Positions 1 to 14,084 of a stretch of DNA of 64,000 nt are shown in pieces. A program made the translations under genes and the position numbers. Under the pieces are notes generated by a model that ran no database searches, was not told the DNA's origin, and was given only the letters and a program-made list of their open reading frames with translations. Position 1 is the first letter of the stretch. Every line of letters starts with the position of its first letter. Location of the stretch: contig CM067367.1 in NCBI GenBank assembly GCA_034401795.1, positions 81,666,395 to 81,730,394 on the forward strand, in the 5' to 3' direction. The DNA comes from Chaetoderma sp. LZ-2023a (Eukaryota > Mollusca > Caudofoveata > Chaetodermatida > Chaetodermatidae).

Positions 1-2050
1 AACTAGCAATCATGAGTTGTTAATGTAGCTAATTAGATGCGTATTTACACATTTTATGTTTAACAAACACATATATCACGTACAGGTATGTACAGATACG
101 GTATGCTAAGTTCGTTTAAACAATAAGCGATAGCTATCTTGACGTAATTTGCGCTCGTATCTCAAATAAAATCTAGCTGGCAAATGGTCGAATACACAAA
201 TAACAGTATTCATTCGATGGGCAACTGCGATCCGATGTAGTAATTATTTCTGTATTCCAAGTGGGCTGACACACCCACCCCCCCCCCCCCCCCCGCTCAC
301 CCCAGGCTAAATCTTGTCCAAAATGTTAATTTCTTGATAAGTATACAGGTACACTGTTGAATATTTTAAAAATGCACTAGCAGCTCTCATTCAAATCAGC
401 TACAACAAGTTTCAATTGCTTTGTATTATGTGGCGAAGGAGATTGCCGTTATTAGCGTTTCGTGTTCAATGGGCTAGAATACTTATTACTGGTGCGACCA
501 TTAGACTACACTCTCCAGTGACCACGTAGATTTCCAAACCCATCTATTGTTATCACCAACCTGCCATAGCAATTTATCATAGAAACAAAGGATTTCGAGC
601 CATGTGCTATTAACAATATTAACCAGGTTAAATGGCAACGAAATAGTTTCATTGGCTGTCTGGCAAAGCAATAGTATACTGACCAATCAGAATACCGTCG
701 TGCTCGTGCCAATGGCTACCACTACGCCTGCCATAGGCACCGATGACGCAACACTACGCTTTTGACATCCCATTGTATTTTAAAGCTACATGCCCAGGCG
801 TATTGTTAGCTATCTAAATACATACATTTAAATAGCGTACATTTTTCTCTTACTTAAAGATACACATACTATTTTTTCGGCGTAAGACGTACAATATCCA
901 AGTTGCCCGGGTGTGGTTAGACCCCCTTGACGATCGTACGCTAGTGGAGAATTTAACTGGGGTTTCAGAATCGACGTTATTAGAAAATATGTCAAGAGTT
1001 TAGTATATATAAAAATAGTTTCCTGAACTCGGTCCCATTTAATATCACAACCAGTAACCCGTTGTAAATTATCACGTTGCACTATCTAACGCTCGTGTAA
1101 AGTGATACTTTTCAACTCGGTTAATAAGAGTAATATTAACTGGAACATTGTTTAAGATACCATATGTATTACACAAACACGGCTTTCATGGTGTTTAATA
1201 TTTTAATTAATTTGTGTTTATTATACTGTGTACCGTTCATGGAAAATAAAAACATATACAATATTTCCCCATATGAACACCCGTGTATTATTCAACGAAA
1301 TATGTTACCCGGTTGGATAACGTGTAAGAGATATTTGCTTTGGTTAGATTACGCCTAATAATCCGCAATCAGCGTGAGACAGCAACTGTATATTATTATA
1401 TACACTACCAAGTTATATAATTCGTTTGCGGATTTGCATGATCGACGCAAATATTTTCAAAGTTGAGTTAACAGTACTTTCAAGTCAGCAAGAGAGGCAT
1501 CACAGCGACAAAACCTACCCGCTCAAAACGGAGCTTCACACCGGTTTCCAGGGCCGACCTTTTTGGAAGATGTGTCAAAATATCAGTTTTATATGATAAA
1601 TAGAATCTCGATCTCGGACCCATTTCATATCACTATTGTCAACGTCGTCGCTCGCGCAATGCGATAAATCGCGACTCGTTTATAATCGTGATATGAATCC
1701 TGACCTTTTTCAGATCCCTTACATATGCGCAGTTTGCATCGACGCATTGAACATACGTTAGAGCTGCAATTTGGAATCGATACAGGGACAGCGACTTCAC
1801 AGTGAAGTAAGCCTGAGACAAGTGAAGCATCCCTGGGTAATTTAAATTGGGTATCATATATCTGCCAGTTCCGGAGTTGATATATGCTGCAAAATATAAT
1901 AAATGAACTTATCAGTGGTAACGGTAAAAATAACTGACTAATGGTGCGTAAGAATACTATTGGAGGCTTAGTAGTTTAATCCTACAACTTGAAGGAAATG
2001 TAGACTTGAAAGTAATCAAGGTGTCCATGCATTGTATTCAGTTAATGTTA
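1..2050. other. Non-coding, no gene seen
   Basis: No reading frame here looks like a protein, and no RNA gene was recognised. The only clear simple feature is a short poly-C run near 281-294. Base composition is AT-rich, as in the rest of the non-repetitive window. Confidence 0.6.
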
Positions 2051-2054
2051 GAGG

Positions 2055-2090
<36 letters not shown>

Positions 2091-2265
2091 GGGGGGGGAG
2101 CGTATCCGTTATCTGCCTGCTCCCGAGTAGATATAATGCTGCAAAATATAATACAATTAACTTAGTAGTAGTAAAGGTAAAAATAACTGACACCTTGTGT
2201 GCAAAAATACTATAGGTGGGTTCGTTGTTTAATTCTACAACTTGAAGGAAATTTAGACTTGAATG

Positions 2266-2316
<51 letters not shown>

Positions 2317-2569
2317 GAGAGAGAGAGAGAGAGAGAGAGGGATAGAGAGGGAGAGAGAGAGAGAGGGAGAGAGAGGGAGGGAGGGAGGGAGGGAGAGAGA
2401 GAGAGAGAGATGGAGAGGGAGAGGGATAATGAGGAGGGAGGGATGGAGGGAGGAGGGAGGAGGGAGGAGGAGGGAGGGAGGGAGGGAGGGAGAGAGAGCG
2501 AGAGAGAACGGAGGGCGGGAGGGAGGCGGAGGGAGAGTGAGAGGGAGGGAGAGAGAGAACGCGAGAAAT

Positions 2570-2625
<56 letters not shown>

Positions 2626-2700
2626 AATAGAGAAGGGGAGAGAGATGGGGTGGGGGAGAGGGAGTGAAAAAGAGAAAGAAGGAAAGCGGAATAGAGGGTG
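2055..2700. repeat. Polypurine microsatellite (GA)n / (GGGA)n
   Basis: A GA dinucleotide run at 2,055-2,088 is followed, after about 170 bp of unique sequence, by a long strand-asymmetric purine tract (about 2,259-2,690) mixing GA, GGGA and GGA units. Sequence just before each run is partly duplicated (tacaacttgaaggaaat occurs near 1,983 and 2,237), so the two blocks look like a segmental duplication. The open frames across it, RERERE on one strand and SLSLSL on the other, are products of the repeat and not genes. Confidence 0.9.
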
Positions 2701-4580
2701 CGCGCATGGTGAAGAGAGTGTGCATATATTCGTGTGTCCGTGCGTGTATGGCTTCATAGGAGTATGTGCAAGCATAACTGCCCTTTCTGCGTCGCGTAGA
2801 TGTAAGGGTAATCGTGTGTACTTTGTGCATATTGATATTTGGCTAGGGTCATTTGCATCAGGGGTAGCAATGGAAGAAGAAGATTTCCTAAAGGTCAAAG
2901 TAATACGATTACCATAGATTTCCTATCTGGCACATGCCATGATGCTTCCGATGTTAGTAAGGATATTACTAAGACCACTGCCCGATCTCTTCAGATCATT
3001 CTGCCGTTGGGTACCATTCACAGAGTTCAACCATGGTGGCTAAAGTCTAACTAGTTGCCATCTTGATCGAGTGTCAATAAGCCTCTCTGGCAATGGTCGA
3101 GTACACAAAAGAAGGCACTATTGGTGTTCTAATTTACACACACAATCACTGTAAGAAGTGTATAACGTAGTCATGGCACTATTGGCTAAATATTTTGCTA
3201 ATGATTAACATCATACCATTGTATATAGTTTCTAAGTAGAGAAACATTACAATGAATTGTGGAGAACATCTTTAGATAAACATTTATGTACCTATGTAAC
3301 TAGTACCTATATTATATTTTAGTTGTGACCAAATAAACTCTGATATCTTAAAATCGCAGATTAAAAGCACACATATAGGTCAGGCGTTGACTATATTGAA
3401 CCTAATTTCACTGAAAGCTTTTGCTGGTGATCTTGCATTAATGCTACCTAGTGGCCAGTTGAAATGGTTACCTGTCAGTGATGGCGTGTAGACTGCTAAA
3501 ATAGTTAGGAGTTGGTTAAACAGGTCTGGCACTGGTCTATCAAATACATGTTATTCTTTGATAAGCCATATATGTTGCAACTATAGTGCGGCCTTATGTT
3601 TTATGTCCTCCGATGCAAATTTTTAACCCAGCTGTTGACATATTTTCATCGTTTTGTTCAGTTACCGTCAATTGAGTCCTAACACTTTCTAAGTTACATC
3701 CGGCGGTGTTGTAAATGGTAAGACACCAACACTATTCAACAACACGCAGTTTCCAAATCCAAGCTATGCGTTGTCCGGCACTCAGTTTCTGTGCAACAAA
3801 ATCATTTGAGCCAGGTGGCAACGGAGTTCCTATGGTTGATTCATTTTCGAGGTACCATTACTTGCATTTCAATACAATCAGCGATTCGAGAACCTATTGA
3901 GGAAACACTACTAATCTAATATAAACCCGGCAGGTAATTACCTCGCACCAATTTACATAGAATTACAATTCGACAAGATTGTGAAGGTCCAATATACATC
4001 ATTTAGCGTTTAGATTCTCGTACAATGCGATGACAGACCCACATACTTAAACAATGTATGGCCCAAGAGCAAAGTATATCTTTTACTACACTTACATATA
4101 TCAAAACACTATATATACTTTAGGATTTAATAATTATTATGTTGAATATTTTGAAATGTAATTTGATTGAGACGTGTTGCTGCCTATGGTATCAAGATCT
4201 TCCGGTCAAATTAGGTCCAGCATATTCAACATCGTACTCGTATAGTAATTTTGAAACTGAGAATCATATGGGTTGGCACAAAACGGGCAAGACGTATCTC
4301 AATCAGTGTTGTCCTTCTGTCTCTGACAAACAAGATCGTTGGCGTTCTGGAGATCGACTTTTTTTATCCATATTCAGTTGCCAAGATTCAGAACAGCGCC
4401 GAGCATGCAGTATGTTTCTTCCAGAGACAAATTGATTTCTCACCTCCATATTATTTTGATATGCGGCATACCCATAAACTGTCATAATCACTCCAATTCG
4501 GAAACCCGTCGAGATCTAATCTTTCTCCTGAGCCCAACTCTAAATGCCCGCCATTTACAGCAACGCCAATCGGCCAGTTT
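2700..4580. other. Non-coding, no gene seen
   Basis: No coding exon, RNA gene or complete transposon was recognised. Around 4,138-4,190 there is a half copy of the hairpin repeat seen elsewhere in the window (GTTGAATATTTTGAAA followed by a GTTGCTGCC motif), without its matching right arm. Confidence 0.45.
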
Positions 4581-4589
4581 ATGCCATCT

Positions 4590-4980
4590 TTGACATGCGA
4601 AGTCATCATGGATCGTAATCATATGGGTCCACCCTTGTCGCAAAACTTTTACTTTAAACGATTTCTTCTCAAGAATCAGTCGGCCGATTTCAATTTTAAT
4701 TGGCAGGAAGCGTCCTTATGGCTTACAGATCCAAGTGTGTTCAAAGGAAGCCGATTGGCCCAACTGGCTGGTGGCCATCTTGGATTTTGGCCAATTTTTA
4801 GAAACCTTTTTTTTAAATCTTCATCTACGAAACCGCTTGGCAATATCGATTCAAACCTCATAAAATAGTATATAGGGCAAGAGCTGAATCAAGCTTTCTT
4901 TAAGGAACTTGATTAGATTAATGGTTCGGCAGCCATCTTGGATGAGTTAGTTTTCGCGAAAACGAATCTTCTCCAGAACC
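4590..4980. repeat. Dispersed repeat, related to 9,720-10,020
   Basis: This stretch and 9,720-10,020 share an ordered set of motifs: a run like ctttaaacg, 'cagaaagcatcc/caggaagcgtcc', 'ggtggccatcttggat', 'gaaaccgctt', 'ttcaaac', 'agggcaagagc' and 'aagctttcttta'. The order and spacing match over about 300 bp with many substitutions, so these are two old copies of one interspersed element. Its class is unknown. The short open frames inside are not convincing genes. Confidence 0.55.
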
Positions 4981-5445
4981 GCTGAATGTAACGCGCCGAA
5001 ATTTGGTAGATATCATTGGGGATTGTAGCCTCCGGGTGTACACGCTGGTCTGCCGGACGTATCCGTTCCATGGCACAGCAGGTGCGTGGCGCAGCGGGGC
5101 CGGAGAGCTGGTTAGCAGCGGATCTCGGGGTTGCGGAGCCTGTATTGCACACTGCCAGATCATACAAAACCCGACTTCGAGAGCCGGTGGAACGTTCACA
5201 TTCAAGTGGGGCCGTGCGACCATTGCCGCCAAAGTTGAACCACACCATCTCGTCCACGTTGTTTGTATCACCGGTGTGACGATTCCACGGCTCCATTTTA
5301 CGGCCGGGAAATAAATTTAAAGATACATGCAATAATTAAAGTTGTGCAGCCAAATAATCGTACTGGTTTGCTGCCCCCTTGTGGGGGGGGGGGTCAGTCT
5401 AGTACATGGGGCCAGGTTGACGACTCATAATCGTGATCCTCGCCA

Positions 5446-5480
5446 GAGGTACATCACGGAATGAGTCCGTGAGGTATCTC
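5446..5480 (-). other. Strong hairpin in copy A body
   Basis: An inner stem of 7 bp (TCACGGA / TCCGTGA) closes a 5-nt loop (ATGAG). An outer stem of about 7 bp (GAGGTAC / GTATCTC, one G-T pair) lies outside a 1-nt bulge on each side. The matching places in copies B and C also fold, with different stem sequence. Confidence 0.6.
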
Positions 5481-7783
5481 TGCAAAGGAGGATCCTAGCG
5501 TGGCTACTTAGCTAGTTTAATATAAACCATATTAATTCCCACGGAACATTATTTTGTGGCGAAGGGAAAGTGCCTCGCACGGACCTCCGTCACAAGAATA
5601 TGCCTACAACGCCGAAGCGGAGGACGAGAGATGGCAAAAGGGCCACTCTCCTATTAAAACCAAATTATGTAAACAAGTCAACCAAGTGAAGCTATACAGT
5701 TGATGTGATGCGGCTTATTTACGTGAAGGTGGGGTGGATGATTTCCGCAGAATTCAACAGCGCCATATTATGCAAATTCCCAGATTCTGTGTTAGTAGTC
5801 GGCGCTTTATTTATGCGGACCATGGCTAGTTCCTATCCTTTAGTTATTGGGTCAAAATCTCGTTTTAGCCGCAATTGGCAATGTAAGCTACCTATCTTTT
5901 AATATACATAGGTCTGACGGTTGGGCAACCGTAAGGTTATTCCACGGAACACCCCCCCACCCTCCGGGGGACGCGTGCGTACTTATCATGAGATGAGAGA
6001 TCCAGAATCATATAACGACCCGGTGACCATCAGGGCATGGCCACATATTACATCATATGGACAAATACGGTACACAAGCATTTGGAAAGCACATTTACGA
6101 TTTTAAGCTGGGGACAAAGATGCCGCTATCCAACTATAGTGACCTCCCACGGAGGGCGTGGCAGGTTCTAGGACCGCACCCAGTCACTGGTAGGGTTAGA
6201 GGGAGAGCTGAATCCTTTCCACCACCAGCGTGTTGGGTACGGATCCATATTGACCCGCATCCAGGGAACTAACATCTCGCCCAGTGATGCACTGCAGGCG
6301 AGTAATTAATTATAAATTTATTTTCGCAGTGCTTTCTACTTTGTCGGGGTTTTCTACCTAACCAGTATCCGAGGATACGCCGGGGGATGTATGCGGTGAC
6401 GCCACTTTATTTCTAGCCACACTGGAACCCCAATAGTTCCAGAGCTAACCCTAAATAACGTGATGGAAGGAGGTCCAGACAAGTAATGCGCCCGTAGGCT
6501 GGTGGAGCGTAGACAGAGACGATCAATCATTAAGGAGACATTAAGGAAAATAGCCAATGTATACAATCTACACAGAGCGTGGTGTTACATGTCCGCTACT
6601 CCGGAAAAGAGACTATCACAAAATGTCTCCTACCGAGTAACCATCCCTACTACCATAAACCTATCCTATCGAGCTAGAACAGTCCAGGTTTAGTCGGCCG
6701 CATGTCATATTCGTGTACTGATAACATGAACAACGACCTCAGTGAAAAAGTGATGCTGTGCTGGGAACAGGGTGATGCGGTTGTTGTTGCTGTATCGTGT
6801 ACCCTAGTGATACTGCGGCCCAAGAGTTGTTATGATAAACAAAACAATTTAACATGGTTGGCTGCTGCCATATCACTAACTTTAGAAAAATACAGTAAAA
6901 TAGAAGGTCGCTCGATCTTGCGGATGACCGGAAGGTCATCAGTACCTGTTACATAAAAGTAATACAGTAATAATATAATAAGACAGAGTACCTATTAGTC
7001 ATCGGTACGGAAGAAGTCGCATATTCACGATAGTTGAAAGCATAACATTGTTTTGGAACACGGGATGGCACCGTGCGGAAGTCAGCTGCTACGAAAATAC
7101 TGCAGTCATACTACTGATACGGTTCATTCTCAGGAAAAGTGAAGACGGTCCTTTGCAGAGGAAGATGGGTAGTAGATAGTCCTTTCACACAAAATTTTAT
7201 TGATTTAGAGTGGTCTGAAAAATTCCGTACTGGTGCGGAAGTAAAAGATGCCCTACAGTTCTTGACTGGCTACGGAAGATTATTAGTTAAAGCGGATGCA
7301 TTCTGTTGGTCCACAAGACGAGATGCATCGAATAGCTCACACGATGCATCAAGCAATGTTCCCATAATGCAGGTCGAAATGTCAAAACACATGATGTGCG
7401 GATCATTTCTACCACTGGTTGCGTGACACGGCAGATCTGGCGAGTCATCACTGAGCACGGCACAACTCCCCACATACTGAACGATGAGTTACATCGGGGC
7501 CAAAAGGCCCATTCACTCGAAAGGTCTCTTTCCGGAAGAAGAGGCTTGGGCTACATGACTTTACTTTGTTTATTGCCCCCAGGTGATATCTTCCCGGGAG
7601 CTTACAAAAACTGCGGTTGCGGATGTAGTAGCTTGTGCCCCAAAGAGAACGAGTCTGAAAAACCGAAAGGATCCACAGCAGACGTTTAATATATGCGTTA
7701 CTGAATGCAGTCTCTTGCGCTCGTCCTCTCAGACCAGGCACCTCACCACCACCTGAGCGCTCTCGAAACTGATTTTCGACCCC

Positions 7784-7835
7784 TTATATAATTCCTGTGA
7801 CGTCACAGATGGAACGACACAGCCAATCAGCGAAC
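7784..7835 (-). promoter_or_regulatory. Promoter remnant of copy A (TATA, CRE, CCAAT)
   Basis: Read on the minus strand, an upstream CCAAT box (its plus-strand form GCCAATCAGCG is near 7,822) is followed by a CRE (TGACGTCA at 7,798-7,805) and a TATA-like box (TATATAAGG, plus-strand 7,782-7,790). Order and spacing match copies B and C, but the heat-shock element has decayed. Activity is not shown by sequence alone. Confidence 0.5.
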
Positions 7836-8329
7836 GCACTCCAGAGGGAGGGGAACGGACCACGTGATGCGTTATAGTACCTATGTACTGAGAGCACACA
7901 TGCGCCAAGCCTATGGGATACAATATTGTGAAAATATAATAAGTGGGCTCATTTACCCATATCTATTTAAAACGGTAAAGAGTTTTGGAATACTCGCTTC
8001 ATTCTGGTCATGCACAAGACCAAATATGGCGAGCATAATGCAATCTAAAAGGATTACGAGTACAAACTCGGTACTGTTTGAGATGCTTTTTCTGCCGAAC
8101 GCTAACGCGCGCCGTTAAGCAATCTCTGACGCTCGCACATACGCCCTACGCGATCTCACGGACTTAGTCATTTTGCGACGTTCTCGTAAACGGCTCTATA
8201 CACGCACATCATCCTACCCAGGTGGGGGGGGCATGCTCGGAACGTACCCGTCCAGGCCATCCCGTGCCCAGACTGGGTAGGACGGCCCATACCTGACCGA
8301 TCGATCCACGCTACAGGATTAAGTGGCAT

Positions 8330-8470
8330 TGAAGTTTGTTCAAAGGAAGTTGATAGGCAAAAAAACATGGCCGCCATGGACCAATCAAAATAACATGTAT
8401 TTGGCAGCCATATTGGATTTTTTTATTTGAGGGATTTTGAAGCCAAAATGTGTTTTGTACATGTTTTTGG
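8330..8470. repeat. Short dispersed repeat, hedged
   Basis: An AT-rich stretch with motifs such as 'atggccgccatgg' and 'ggcagccatattggat' that resembles the 'ggccatcttggat' segment of the repeats at 4,590 and 9,720. Probably a fragment of that family. No gene is seen. Confidence 0.35.
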
Positions 8471-8658
8471 GTATGCTGATTTCAACCATGCCATTTCAGA
8501 ATCTATTGGATACACGGTTTGGTCGCATGTAGTAAGGCTGGCATATGGCACAGGTAGTCTTTATATCAGGTTTAGCTGCATAAAGGTTAAACAGTTAATC
8601 TTGTAATCATTTGGCAGAGTGGGAAAACTCATTTAGCAGCAGGTGCTCGCTAGATTTA

Positions 8659-8753
8659 GTTGAAGTTTATTAAAATAATAATTTGACTGAAAGGCATTGC
8701 TGCTTTAGAAAGCAACAACATTCTATAAAATAAATTTCAAAATATTCAAAGTT
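8659..8753. repeat. Hairpin repeat (MITE-like) copy
   Basis: The left arm GTTGAAGTTTATTAAAATAAT and right arm ATTTCAAAATATTCAAAG are near-complementary, around a core where TTGCTGCTTT pairs with AAAGCAACAA. This is one of about nine copies of the family in the window. Confidence 0.55.
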
Positions 8754-8903
8754 ATAGATGCCAACGCACATACTACACACCTTATATATTTAGCCAGCAG
8801 AGGAAAACAGTTAATCTTGTAATTTAAAACCACAACTCTCATTGAAATGAATTTAATACCTGTATTGTTGCTTCTGTGATGAAGCTGATGGAACTTCTCT
8901 TGC

Positions 8904-9615
<712 letters not shown>

Positions 9616-9719
9616 CCTTATTTCCAGTTATAGGTGACAATATAAGGACTCGCTTCTTATCAAGGTAATCCTTTTATTTATTAGCTAACCTAGCCTGAAA
9701 AGCGACGTGAGCTTACGCC

Positions 9720-10020
9720 ATGGCAACCACCTGTCATCCGTCCGTCAACCTTTTCTTTAAACGGCTTCAAGAACCGCTGGACAGATTTGAATTATATTTT
9801 GCAGAAAGCATCCGTAGGGATAGAACCATAGAAAGCCAAGTTTGTAAAAATGTAGACGATCGTACTATTTTCCCGGTGGCCACCTTGGATTTAGTTAATG
9901 TTTAAAAGTTTCTTTAAGAATCTATGAAACCGCTTTGTGAATGAATTCAAACCACATGCCACATCTAGGGCAAGAGCCGAAACCAAGTTTGTTAAAGTGA
10001 AGTTGTTAAAATTATTCAAT
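9720..10020. repeat. Dispersed repeat, related to 4,590-4,980
   Basis: Second copy of the roughly 300-bp repeat described at 4,590. It keeps the 'gtggccaccttggat', 'gaaaccgctt', 'agggcaagagc' and 'aagtttgttaaagtgaa' landmarks in the same order. Class unknown. Confidence 0.5.
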
Positions 10021-10039
10021 TGTTCACTTTTGCCAGTGG

Positions 10040-10430
10040 TCAATAATTCCACGTGAGCGAGACAATGCCCATTGGGCGTCCTGTTAGTTTTAGAGGTCAT
10101 GTGGCCATTTAGTGCATACCGGAATATACATGTTCGTCAATTGAAGAAGCTAGCATGGCCAAATGTGTGACATACATTTAGATTGTGGTTGTCTAGAACC
10201 AGCGTTAAGTTTTAGATCAGAGGTTCACATGTCGAGGTCACCGGGTTACTTGGTGCTTACCGGAATACACATTTGGGTCCATAACTCTGCCATGCAAGAA
10301 GGTAGCATCAACAAATCTGTAGCATACAGTCATTTTCTACTTGAATAGAACCACAAATTTAGCTTCGTGTCAACGCGTCAAATGTTGAGGTCACGGGGTC
10401 ACTCAGTTCATTGTCAAAATACCGACCCAG
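10040..10430. repeat. Tandem repeat, units of about 165 bp
   Basis: A unit containing 'gaggtca..gg(g)tcactt.gtgcataccggaatacaca' recurs near 10,091, 10,236 and 10,391 (third copy partial), with 'gaagaagctagcat / caagaaggtagcat' after the first two. The copies are diverged. No coding potential. Confidence 0.5.
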
Positions 10431-12900
10431 TAACATGAGTTATGAGGGGAATGGAATGTGATCGCATTAGACAGGGAAGTGGATTTTGTGTCAAAATGAT
10501 AGTAGTTCATTAATACGTTTGCCCGCCTTACTAATTTGACCTTTGAATTCAGAAAATTTCAATTCCAATGTAACAATGCAGGCACATTGAACATTTTGAC
10601 TGGAAGCTTTCGGTGCCAGTGGGCGAAACACTTACCTAACATTTGTTAAGATGTAAAAGAGTTGTCTAAATCAGTATTTCGGTATCAAAGCATGTATTGA
10701 GCATAGAGATATACATCAATATATCTCCCAGAGCTCGAGTAACTGGCAATAGAGGATTCATGTCAACCTATGCCCACCCATTTTTAGTTAAGCTGCGCCA
10801 ATTTTACGCGGGCTGGAATCGATTTGAAAGTTTGAGACCTGGATTCCAAGAATCTAAATTTGAACGTATCTACAAAGGTAACCTTTTAAATATTTTGAAA
10901 CTAATTTGATTGTGGCTGTTAACAATTCCGAGTCAGATTAATTTCACAATATTAAACAGAATGTTTACTACATTTTAAATACATCAAAAGCATCCACACA
11001 ACTCGTACATTTCTGGCTGGGTGTATGCGATGTATCGGCCCATGTGCGCTTTAATTGCAAACGATCAACATGCTGTATGGGCTCATCCAAGAAGTATTTG
11101 GATGACAGACATTTTCCTATGTCCGATAGGACGTTTGCAAAGGACGCATAGTACCTGTATGAAGTACATATCTTTGGTAAATTGATAATTTAATGGTAAT
11201 TCTGTTGAATATTTTAAAACTAATTTGGCAGCGGGGGTTTCTACGATATGCAGTGGCAGCGCTCAGTCAAATAAGTCTTTCAATATTCAACAACGTGCCT
11301 GTATAGTCACCATGTCATTGATATTCTAATCCTGGGTATACACCAATCGAGTATTCCAGACGAGACCAAGCAACCACTGTCTTCAGTAGTCGGACAGACG
11401 CGCACCGAGCAGAGTGTTCCGCCAACTGAACACCATACACCAACCAGCCATAACCTTGACTGTAACGTCTGCCTATACCCAGCAAACTATGAACCACGTG
11501 CCTTCTAATGAGAAATGTGTGAACCACATTGAATTATGTTAACGGTATATACCTCCAATTAACTTCTCGTTAAGTGTAAGATCTAAACTCTACAATTACA
11601 TTCTACACGTCACTTAGTGTATTATGACGTCATATGCTGGATGGATGGGTGGAAGGGTATAGTATTTTGGGAGTCAATATATGATATTTTACATCTCACA
11701 TATGTATACTAAATTTCTATGCATATGCATACTCTCATGTCATCATTATAGGTATATACTTGTCTGTCAAGTTAGGTACGTACATTATTCTGGTTTGAGA
11801 TTCACATATCAAGATTGGTGCTTAACAGCTTCGCTGGGACAAAATAGTGTGGTACATTGAGGTAGACGGCTAGTGAGCTAAGCTAAGAAGCCATCCATCT
11901 TATCTCAGAATCACATTATTGTGAATCTATGACAATCGACTTATGACTTACACGACCACATGTTTTCAGTTGTCATGCGTTATTTGTATAGAATGTGTGT
12001 GCTAACGGCATGTCTCTCCGTAATGTTTGCACCCAAAATCGTATATAGTGATATGGAACTATATACTGCGTGCCTTTTCATCTGATCCTCGTGTTTACAA
12101 TGGGACCTAACATGCGTACTAGATTCTATCCATTACGAAACCCGTAGTGCTGTGTCATACAAAGATCAGTTTGCATTTCGTTAGCCAACTCGTTGCGAAT
12201 TCTTATTTCACGAACCTCTTTGTCAAGCTTTATGCCAAACAGTGTATGTCTGCGTTGAGCTATTTTGGACTACCCAGGCATATTAGTATAATTAGCAAAT
12301 ATGGAGAATTCGGATATCTGAACATAGGCATCCGAAGTTATCGGACTGACGATGAGGTCTATAGATTGCGCTGCACATAGTTGCACATTTCTGCATCTTT
12401 GCTAATATTCAGCAAATATTAGGTACCTATCTGGGCATGTGATTCTTTGTCGTCTCATGTCTAGCTGAACAGCCCAATTAAACACGCTTAGCTAAGGTCA
12501 TCATCCATATGTCTACTCGCCTGATTGGAGACGTTTATAGGGAACGACCCAGACGTCGCATCGCTAATATCTAAGAGGGATGAGGCCATGATTATTGGCA
12601 TATACCAGTCCAGACAGTAATTACATGATTGAATGGCATTTATTCCGTTCAAACTCTGCGATCTGTAAGCAGTTTCCCTTTAAATAGTCGGCGCCATCAT
12701 ATAATCAATCAATCAAGTGAGTGAACCTAGTGCTTGATTCTATGGTAATTTTGAGATACAAACACTCTGAGCTGACCTGATACGAATTCCGGTTGAAAAC
12801 ATCGTATAAACTCAAGGACCATCATTTTACATAAATATATTGTATTTTTCCATTATCCACAGTCATCTCTGTCAATAACGACCCATTTAAGAACATAGAT
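10430..12900. other. Non-coding with hairpin-repeat copies
   Basis: No gene is recognised. A hairpin-repeat copy lies at 11,203-11,291, and a partial one with a TTTTGAAACTAATTTGATT arm at about 10,880-10,970. The remaining sequence is AT-rich without recognised features. Confidence 0.5.
11203..11291. repeat. Hairpin repeat (MITE-like) copy
   Basis: The left arm GTTGAATATTTTAAAACTAA and right arm AGTCTTTCAATATTCAAC can pair, with the core 'ttggcagcg...cagtggcagcgctcagtcaaa' between. Same family as 14,248 and 60,217. Confidence 0.55.
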
Positions 12901-12912
12901 TGTACCATCTCA

Positions 12913-13194
12913 GTGCCCATGCTGCACATTATCAACTCTGCCACTGAACAACACCTTTACATATATCATGATGGAGAAGGACACTGGGAGGGTGGTGGTA
13001 AAATAGGACGCATGCGCACCAGAACAATCTGGGCACACCATCTGTTAGCATCTATAGTTCGCGATAAGGATTTGACAGATCTACAATATTGGAATCAACA
13101 TGTCATTGCATCTGATGCCATCAAACGACCACACATTCTTGAAGTCCTGCATAAAGCTAATTATCATGAACTATACCTAACGAGACTCGTTCCC

Positions 13195-13196
<2 letters not shown>
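12913..13196 (+). other. Open frame of about 95 codons, unrecognised
   Basis: This frame starts at a methionine (MPMLHIINSATEQ...) and stays open until it enters the ACGC tract at about 13,195. Residues 14-95 have ordinary composition with no motif I can name. It directly precedes the microsatellite and a LINE reverse-transcriptase fragment on the same strand, so it may belong to the same dead element or be chance. No splice sites or homology support it. Confidence 0.2.
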
Positions 13197-13466
<270 letters not shown>

Positions 13467-13519
13467 ACAAAATTAGCAATTCGCGGCAAAACACCGCGAT
13501 CTGCAATATTTACGACACG

Positions 13520-13800
13520 GATATGGGATATCACCAGTACAGTTCTTGACCCGCTATCTCGTTGCAGCGCCATCATTTGCTTGGGACCATTCGGAAAACG
13601 TTAGGCATGCTGCTAGAGATGGGGTATGCGGATGATATTGATTTTGTCGAAAAAGAAAATAATTTCCTTAATGAACTGGTTCTCATAGCTGCAAAACAGC
13701 TCAAACATACACACCTTCAGAGCTGGTGCCATGTGTACGCGGGTGATTGCTGATGGTACCATAGAAGAAGAGGTGGAGGAATAGCAGCAGATAATCACAA
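13520..13800 (+). pseudogene. LINE reverse transcriptase fragment (YADD box)
   Basis: The frame around 13,620-13,700 reads MGYADDIDFVEKENNFLNELVLIAAKQL. It contains the intact YADD catalytic box of reverse transcriptases followed by an amphipathic helix region. A frameshift follows, and about 60 codons later a DGTIEEEVEE-like segment appears in another frame. The spacing matches the LINE fragment at 9,340-9,615, so both probably derive from one family. Truncated on both sides and non-functional. Confidence 0.65.
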
Positions 13801-14084
13801 TTAGAATAATCACAACCTTATCAACTTTTCAAATTGTGCAACAAGTTTGAACTATGATATGTGAGTGCCGCGCAAAAACGATGGCTACGTTGTTGGGCAT
13901 GATCGTCGAATGCATGAACACATGCCGGCTCAGAATGCCATACAAAGAGCTGAGTACGTGTTTTGCGATCAGACCTATAATATAAGATAAGATCGCCGAA
14001 GACTAAAATGTGCTTAAAGGAGCTTAGTATGCTCGCAACGTGCATGCAATAGTGGAAATGTCTGAAGAGAATTCACCTTTCCAG

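Larger units (their letters stand above)
5070..8330 (-). mobile_element. 3.5-kb heat-shock-promoter repeat, copy A (diverged)
   Basis: This block aligns in order with copies B (18,718-22,210, opposite strand) and C (40,270-43,790, same orientation). Shared landmarks include 'gtatccgaggatac' near 6,366 and 41,687, 'cctatcctatcgagct' near 6,660 and 41,972, 'cggcagatc.ggcgagtcatc' near 7,429, and the promoter block near 7,780-7,830. It is the most diverged of the three: the promoter keeps a TATA-like box, a CRE and a CCAAT box, but the heat-shock element is not recognisable. By promoter orientation, transcription would run leftwards. No long conserved reading frame is shared with the other copies, so the body looks non-coding. 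No flanking inverted repeats were found, so both ends are approximate. Confidence 0.65.

Noticed and set aside
2038-2917. Long open frames (up to 286 codons) of SLSLSL or RERERE type
   Set aside because: They are the six-frame reading of a GA/CT microsatellite whose units contain no stop codon; no non-repeat domain is present.
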